From positions 1-6,072 of the forward strand of contig JBEEKA010000064.1 in NCBI GenBank assembly GCA_041168985.1: a stretch of 6,072 nt of DNA, read 5' to 3'. Numbering within the stretch: the first letter of the stretch is position 1; each line of letters starts with the position of its first letter. Origin of the DNA: ZC4RG30 sp041168985 (GTDB lineage: Bacteria; Pseudomonadota; Gammaproteobacteria; Steroidobacterales; Steroidobacteraceae). Below, piece by piece: positions 5,858 to 6,072 of this stretch. The position numbers and the translations under genes were made by a program. The notes under the pieces were generated by a model. That model ran no database searches. It was not told the DNA's origin and was given only the letters and a program-made list of their open reading frames with translations.

Positions 5858-6072
5858 CAGTCTTCCAGGATCGCGACAGCCCGGGTCCAGCCCGCGGAGC
5901 CACCCTTCACCTTGTGCGGGAAGCAGGACACGGTGAACCCCGAAGGCGGCAGGGCCTCGAGGTTATGCAGTTTCTCGAGGTGGCAATACCCGATCTCCAT
6001 CCCGGCCTTGTGGCCCTCCCAGATCAGGGACCGGTCGCCGGTCTCCGCCACGCGTTTGGCCGTGTAGCTGAA
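5857..6072 (-). CDS. Cyclase-family metal-dependent hydrolase (kynurenine formamidase-like), C-terminal fragment
   Basis: The last 71 residues of a protein whose N-terminal part lies beyond the window edge; the frame is open to base 6072, so the GTG at 6051 is not the real start. The sequence is diagnostic of the cyclase family, which includes bacterial kynurenine formamidase KynB: residues reading CHLEKLHNLEALP, then GFTVSCFPHKVKG, then SAGWTRAVAI at the C-terminus. The Glu in HLEKL corresponds to the conserved Glu (Glu172 in KynB as I recall it) of the metal and catalytic site. The other metal ligands would be upstream, out of view. Family members hydrolyse amides, esters, lactones or activated C-C bonds. 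In this locus a role on a ring-cleavage product or a lactone is plausible but not shown. The stop overlaps the TetR start by one base, which makes the two genes one transcription unit. Confidence 0.9.
   Translation of the reverse strand, partial: FSYTAKRVAETGDRSLIWEGHKAGMEIGYCHLEKLHNLEALPPSGFTVSCFPHKVKGGSAGWTRAVAILED

Noticed and set aside
5237..6067. Plus-strand open frame of 276 residues opposite the TetR and cyclase genes
   Set aside because: It spans two well-supported minus-strand genes and their junction, and looks like low-complexity antisense sequence.
1..6072. CRISPR array, tRNA, rRNA, insertion sequence or attachment site
   Set aside because: No regularly spaced direct repeats, cloverleaf-like sequence, transposase motif or terminal inverted repeats were seen.

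Overview
The window is a 6 kb piece of a high-GC bacterial genome (roughly 60-65% GC by eye), most likely from a proteobacterium. This rests only on base composition, Shine-Dalgarno sites, tight gene packing and enzyme families typical of aromatic-degrading Pseudomonadota; no marker gene allows a firmer placement. Nearly every base is coding. I see no RNA genes, insertion sequences, CRISPR arrays or phage genes.

Plus strand, 1-4112: a likely operon of four enzyme genes. First is a metal-dependent amidohydrolase, cut by one base at its start codon. Next, after 23 nt, is a small PhlG-like (2,4-diacetylphloroglucinol hydrolase family) protein. A 113-nt gap of only about 50% GC follows and carries two inverted repeats, one of which would pair over the next ribosome binding site. 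Then come a two-domain VOC protein with the full active-site set of a type I extradiol ring-cleavage dioxygenase and, overlapping it by 4 nt (GTGA), a group A FAD-dependent aromatic hydroxylase.

Minus strand, 6072-4094: the C-terminal end of a cyclase-family (kynurenine formamidase-like) hydrolase is followed, sharing one base (TGATG), by a TetR-family repressor. After 96 nt comes a Rieske non-heme iron oxygenase of the VanA / dicamba O-demethylase type. A perfect 15-nt palindrome lies just upstream of the Rieske gene and is a good candidate operator for the TetR protein. The Rieske gene and the flavin hydroxylase gene converge and overlap by 19 nt.

Taken together (inference), this is an aromatic-compound catabolic locus. 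Rieske demethylation or hydroxylation and flavin hydroxylation would prepare a catecholic ring, the VOC dioxygenase would open it, and the hydrolases (PhlG-like, cyclase, amidohydrolase) would cut side chains or ring-opened products. The substrate cannot be read from the sequence. The unusual point is the pairing of a PhlG-like C-C hydrolase with an extradiol dioxygenase, with no alpha/beta-fold meta-cleavage hydrolase in view.
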